A stretch of 64,000 bases of DNA from Varanus komodoensis. Its lineage: Eukaryota > Chordata > Lepidosauria > Squamata > Varanidae. The DNA lies in the NCBI RefSeq assembly GCF_004798865.1, contig NW_025335589.1, forward strand, positions 16,264,790 through 16,328,789, read 5' to 3'. A program made the translations under genes and the position numbers. Shown piece after piece: positions 59,575 through 64,000 of the stretch (positions within the stretch are counted from its first letter, which is position 1; each line of letters starts with the position of its first letter). Under the pieces are notes generated by a model, which searched no databases, was not told the origin of the DNA, and worked only from the letters and a program-made list of their open reading frames with translations.

Positions 59575-60245
59575 GAATGGTGCATATATGTGGCTAGGCT
59601 ACTCTGTGTGTAAGAATTTACTTACAGTGTAGTGAGACTCACATGATGTATGAACTTAAAGCAGATCACACACTGAGAATTAATCTGAGAATCTGGAGAG
59701 ACTGATATATATATCATTTTAATTTGTTTCTGGCTGGTGGAGATGGACAGATCTGCTAGCAGGTGAGCTGCTTTGCTGCTCTGTTCAGCTGCTTCCTCAG
59801 GCTCCAGAAGGCCATGCTGAGGGAAATGTGGTAGGGTCCGGAGATTGCTCACATGCATATTAATCATTTGATGTCTACAGGCAGTAATTTGCATGTGTAA
59901 TGGGTCTTTGTGGGTAGAACTTTCATGTCATGGCACTTCAGGGCAACCTCTGTGCTTCTGAAAGGTATCAGCTGAGATATTCTTAAACGTATTCTTTAGT
60001 GTATTTTGAAGAACTGAACAATCAAATCATATTACCTATTCTGTATAATGTATAATACTAAACTAGAGACAGATGAAAATACACATCCACTCAGATGCAA
60101 GTCTCATGGAGTTCAATGGGACTTACTTCTAGATTTCCTCAACCTGCTGCTATTCAGGTGTGTGGGTTACAACTTGAGTGAGCCCCCCAGGACAGCCTGG
60201 GGAAGGAAGACATACAGTACTGCAACTGTATATTCAGGGATATAC
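59575..60245. other. No recognised gene; unique DNA
   Basis: No supported feature. Confidence 0.5.
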
Positions 60246-60246
60246 A

Positions 60247-60478
60247 TGAAAGCCGGTGTGGTATAGTGGTTAGAGAGTTGGTCTGGGGCTGTGCAGATCC
60301 AGATTCTAGTATCCAGTCAACCATGAGGTTCACTGGGTAATTTTGGACCAGGTACTGACTTCAGCCTAACCTACTTCCCAGGTTGTTGTGAGGATAAAGT
60401 GAAGAAGAAGGTGAACTTTGAAAGCTGCCTTGGCTTCCTTGCAAAAGGAAGAAAGATGGAAAATAAATGTGATGGTGA
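60247..60478 (+). mobile_element. tRNA-derived SINE with L2/MIR-like tail
   Basis: gaaagccggtgtggtatagt, ttagagagttggtct, cagcctaacctacttccca, gttgttgtgaggataaagt and agctgccttggcttccttgc follow the 59.3-kb copy in order. It ends in a short gatggtgatggtg run. Confidence 0.8.
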
Positions 60479-60479
60479 T

Positions 60480-61155
60480 GGTGGTGGTAATGCAAAGAAG
60501 CAGCATCGGCTTGCTTGTAGTCTTCAAAATGCTTATAGACTGCTGCTATATGATATACTTCACATTTGCAAAACATTTGTTTGGCAACAATACCCCAGAT
60601 TGAGAACCTTAGATCATAAAAGGCACACAGGACTTGTTTTAATGCTGGACAGGAACAGTGTTTTCTTTTAAATGAAAGTTTGACTTTCAGACATTCTAAC
60701 TTAGTTCAAGGACTTAAATTCTGCTTCTACAATGCGAACAGTGTACATTACTCCCAGGTGCTGAGGAATCTAACAGTAGCACATGTTAGTTGTGCTTGGT
60801 TTTTAAGATTAGTGCAGGTGGCTGATGATTGAACATTTGAACAGAGAACGTGTCATATAAATAAACTATTTTAGAATATTATTTCCTCGTATAAATGTAA
60901 ATTGGGCTGCACCAAGGCAATGCTCTGATGTTTATGCTATAACAGAAAAAAGACATTGCTGTGTTGCGAGGAAACCTCAGGATCAGAAGCACATGTCTCT
61001 GAATGCAGTTGCTGGGGAATATCGGTGGCACAAGCTTATTGTCCTTTTGCCCCCCTTGTAGGTTTTCTATAGATATATGCTTGCCTACAGTCAAAAATCC
61101 TTTAGTTTGCTAGACATGCCTTTTGTCCCATACAACTGGACTCTGTATAGTCTTA
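60480..61155. other. No recognised gene; unique DNA
   Basis: No supported feature. Confidence 0.5.
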
Positions 61156-61159
61156 CAAT

Positions 61160-61632
61160 TAGGGCTGTATGGTGAATTCATCTAAGGTTTGGAATCTGTT
61201 GGATTCCCCGGACTCAGCTCCCTGGACTCCAGGCCACTTTGCAGACACCCAGAATACAAGTTCCTGAGGGGTGCACTCTGTTTTTGTGGAATTGAGCCCC
61301 ATGCACTGTACAAGCCAGAACAGCCACTCACACAGAGGCCACCCCTCATGCCAAAGAGGGCTGGTGGGAGACGCCTGGTTGTGGGGGGCACACCAGGAAT
61401 ACAGCCCTCCCCTGACCATGACATGAGCAGTGCCTTTCTTCCACACCAGTTGCAGCTGGTCTTTTGGGCTGCCAGTGCTGATGCGGGAGGTTTCCAGTTG
61501 TACAACCAGGGGTCAGTGAGCGTTTGCAGATTTCCTCTAGGCTCGGCTCTCTTTGGAAGGATGGGCCGACCACAAGAGGAAGCCCTTGAACATTTGTAGG
61601 GATGGATTCCAACAGGGTTCATCCCATCCCTA
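61160..61632. mobile_element. Candidate non-autonomous DNA element
   Basis: The ends are loosely inverted: tagggctgtatggtgaattc at the left and, read as reverse complement, tagggatgggatgaaccctg at the right. Inner segments aatctgttgg and ccaacaggg are also inverted. Flanking 8-mers cttacaat and cttatgac agree in five of eight. GC content is higher than the flanks, producing long open frames (159 codons minus, 136 codons plus) with no recognised domain. Confidence 0.35.
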
Positions 61633-61639
61633 CTTATGA

Positions 61640-63632
61640 CACTAAAATTCAGTCCGTGCAATTACAGAGATGTGGAATAACACAGTTGCCTGCTAACTGG
61701 CGGTGGGGTGGGTGGATGAGTCACTGTTGTTGCTCTTGTTGTCATTGTTTTCTTTAAACCTATGAGCCAATTGCTGCACGACCTTGTATAAAACGTATGA
61801 TTTCTGCTGAGGACTAGCATTCTTCAAAATAAATCTGGTATTTTTGGCATAACAGCTGGTAGCAGCATCTGCAGTGGAGCAGGACAGCTGCAGTCTGGCA
61901 CATTTGGGGGCCACCAGCCTGGGGAAGGGAGGATTACGGTACCAGGTAGTGATGAGCATAGTTATCCTTCATTAGCCTCCTCCCTATTCAGACTCTCACA
62001 TCCCAATGGCAGGCTGGACTCACTGTGGCTGCCAGCATCAGCCATGGGAGCATCTGTCAGAGGCAGCTTTTGTAGGAAGCCCTTTCCTGCAATCTCACAC
62101 AATTCCTGATGCTCCTAGTCCTGCTCAGCTACTCACTCTTTGAAATCAAATTTTGGTCTCCTTTGGAGAGAAAAGACAGTGCCTCAAACACTGTTTTTTT
62201 CATTTCCTGTTGAAATTTTAAACAGATTTAAGCTCTCTAAAGCAATATTTCAATTTCTGGTGAAATTCATTGTTCATTAGCCTTTGTGCTTAAAATATAG
62301 TCCCCACCATAAAGTCATCCTAAACAAGGCCAAGCAATTAAGCACTGAGAATTTAAAAAAAAACCTTTGAAAGATTCAAGCAGTGGTGATCTGACCTACC
62401 TAGCATTTGCATTTTTATTGGGAATATCCTCCATGCCCAACTTCCTCCATTTTGCCTGAAGGTAACAGCTATCCTTGCAGAAACTGTGCATGCTGTGTGA
62501 CAAAACACAAGGGTAATATATTCTTGCCCTGTCATATATTCAGTCTGGTCATATATTCAGATTAGATGCTATTCCCATATTATCAGTTTGTTTTTTTTTA
62601 ATTTCTCTTCCTGTGAGACAGTATACCCACTGAAAATCTAATTTATGCATTATATCAAGGGTGAGAAACCCTGGGAAGTTCTTGTTTGCAACCTCATTTT
62701 TGTTTGGATATTGCATAGGCAGTGCAGAAACCATGGTTTATTTAATAATAATAAACTTTATAATGTTTAATAATTAAATTCAGAGGCATTGTGAATCCCA
62801 CGGTCTGCATGCTTCTCACCATTGCTATAGATAAAAGTGCATGTTAAAGAGACAGGTGTAGGCAGCATCGATTGTACTGGCTTGGGAGAAGTGTTCCAAG
62901 TATTGTGTTTCAGGTGGAAATTCTGTTCAGCCAATCAAAGGAATAGTCTCACCATATAAAATCACCCTAATCATGATGTCATGTGCTTCCTAATTAGAAA
63001 TAATGACTGCAGACTGCTTGGGATAATCCTTTGCTGTTTATTACATGTTTTTGCTACTTGAAGGAAATGTAGTAGCACCCCAACTGAAAGGTGTTTGTGA
63101 ACATCTTCATTCATGTTCAAGAGACCAAAAGACCCTTATTATCCTTACATAAATTGATGCAACTACACACAGTTGTCTTTTATTGATTCTGGCAATTCAT
63201 TATCATAAACATCCAGAATTTTTAAAATACTTGATGTTGTACAAGGTTCATAAATTTGAAGAATGATCTTGAGAGAGATTAATATATTTCCAGACAGCTT
63301 GTACATAAGTTGTGTAACTCCTCAGTTTGTTTACAGAGCCGAGCACTAAGAGAAATGAGAATGTGCATTAGCAAATGGAGATATTCCGTCTCTGCCAAAG
63401 TCAGAAGTTCCAGTGTTGGGCAAAATGCTGTTAGATCCTCCTGCTTCTACACTTTCAGTTAAAGAAAAATCTGCTGTAGCAACTTCTAGGTTTCTTAAAT
63501 ATGTTGTCTCTCACCATTTCACCAACAATGAAATGATCTGATAAAGTTATCACGTTACCAAGTTATCATAGCCTGATCGCCTAATAATTTGTGAACCCAC
63601 ATTACTTGTAGCAGCTGAGTCTTACACTGGAT
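61640..63632. other. No recognised gene; unique DNA
   Basis: No supported gene. 62580-62600 has a T-run. 63130-63560 is low-repeat AT-rich DNA. Confidence 0.5.
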
Positions 63633-63636
63633 ATGT

Positions 63637-63876
63637 TCCAGTGGACCAAAATTTAGGGTGAATGCCAGGAAGTACTTCCTGATGGTTTGGACCCCAAGGG
63701 TATGGAATGGGATTGCAAGGGAGGTGATTGAAACCCCAATGGCAAGGGTGTTTAAGGATAGGCTGGACATGCACACTGTAGACATGTCATGAGTGGAGGT
63801 GGCTGGAGCCGGGGGTCAGACTAGATGGCCCAGGATACCCCTTCTGACTCACTCTGTTTCTATGTTTCTATGTTAC
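63637..63876 (+). mobile_element. CR1 LINE 3' end
   Basis: The sequence codes a decayed CR1 ORF2 C-terminus: tggaatgggattgcaaggga reads WNGIAR, then EVIE. It is followed by ggtcagactagatggcccag and the tail tctgtttctatgtttctatg. It is 5'-truncated. CR1 insertions often lack target duplications, and none is seen. Confidence 0.9.
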
Positions 63877-63877
63877 A

Positions 63878-64000
63878 GGTGCATACACAGTGGCTGGTTC
63901 ACATGTTATGACAAGCAACCCTGCATGGTTTTCATGGAGTAGTTTTTGGCTGGATGTGCCTGACAAACAATCAAGTGTTTTGTATGTTGGCATGTTTTCT
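63878..64000. other. No recognised gene; window edge
   Basis: Unique sequence to the end of the window. Confidence 0.5.

Noticed and set aside
61182-61661. 159-codon minus-strand frame and overlapping 136-codon plus frame
   Set aside because: Both lie in a GC-richer candidate DNA element. No recognised domain, and opposing frames over the same DNA.

Overview
The window is AT-rich vertebrate nuclear DNA with the repeat set of a squamate reptile (lizard or snake). The diagnostic elements are a Sauria SINE with its BovB-type tail (34.7-35.1 kb), two 5'-truncated BovB/RTE LINE tails (1.1-1.6 kb and 41.9-42.4 kb), a long L2-clade LINE (48.8-52.5 kb), CR1 tails, tRNA-derived SINEs with an L2-like 3' end, and short hAT-type MITEs with 8-bp target duplications. 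I found no convincing host protein-coding gene, no rRNA, tRNA or ncRNA gene, and no CRISPR array. Apart from the L2 open frames, the long open frames look like chance frames, many of them in simple repeats or repeats. The region reads as intergenic or intronic DNA. Short exons cannot be excluded by eye.

Layout. 0-10 kb: mostly unique DNA with one BovB tail, an L2 tail, a roughly 90-bp direct repeat pair, two palindromic MITE-like copies and a SINE. 10-22 kb: a roughly 100-bp dispersed repeat pair, a perfect 27-bp inverted repeat (14.0-14.1 kb), an LTR-like fossil (14.9-15.3 kb), a (GGAA)n tract, an old L2 fragment (17.3-18.3 kb), a LINE tail and a hAT MITE with an exact target duplication. 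22-41 kb: mostly unique DNA with CR1, L2, SINE and Sauria SINE copies, two adjacent hairpins at 33.84-33.89 kb, and long low-repeat stretches (29.8-30.2, 37.1-37.3, 38.9-39.6 kb) that look like candidate conserved non-coding DNA. 41-54 kb: the busiest part. It has a BovB insertion with a 12-bp target duplication, a perfect 266-bp tandem duplication, a (CA)n(GA)n tract, the long L2 with a GC-rich repeated 5' end, and a MITE / two-unit satellite / MITE composite. 54-64 kb: unique DNA with SINEs, MITE copies and a terminal CR1 tail.

The nearest thing to a gene is the minus-strand L2 ORF2 (endonuclease plus reverse transcriptase), readable over about 1,000 codons but broken about five times and with a changed endonuclease glutamate. 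Its GC-rich 5' region carries a 67-bp unit repeated at a 273-bp spacing, like the promoter monomers of some L1 families. This is the most interesting structural feature I can support. I found no clearly new biological system.
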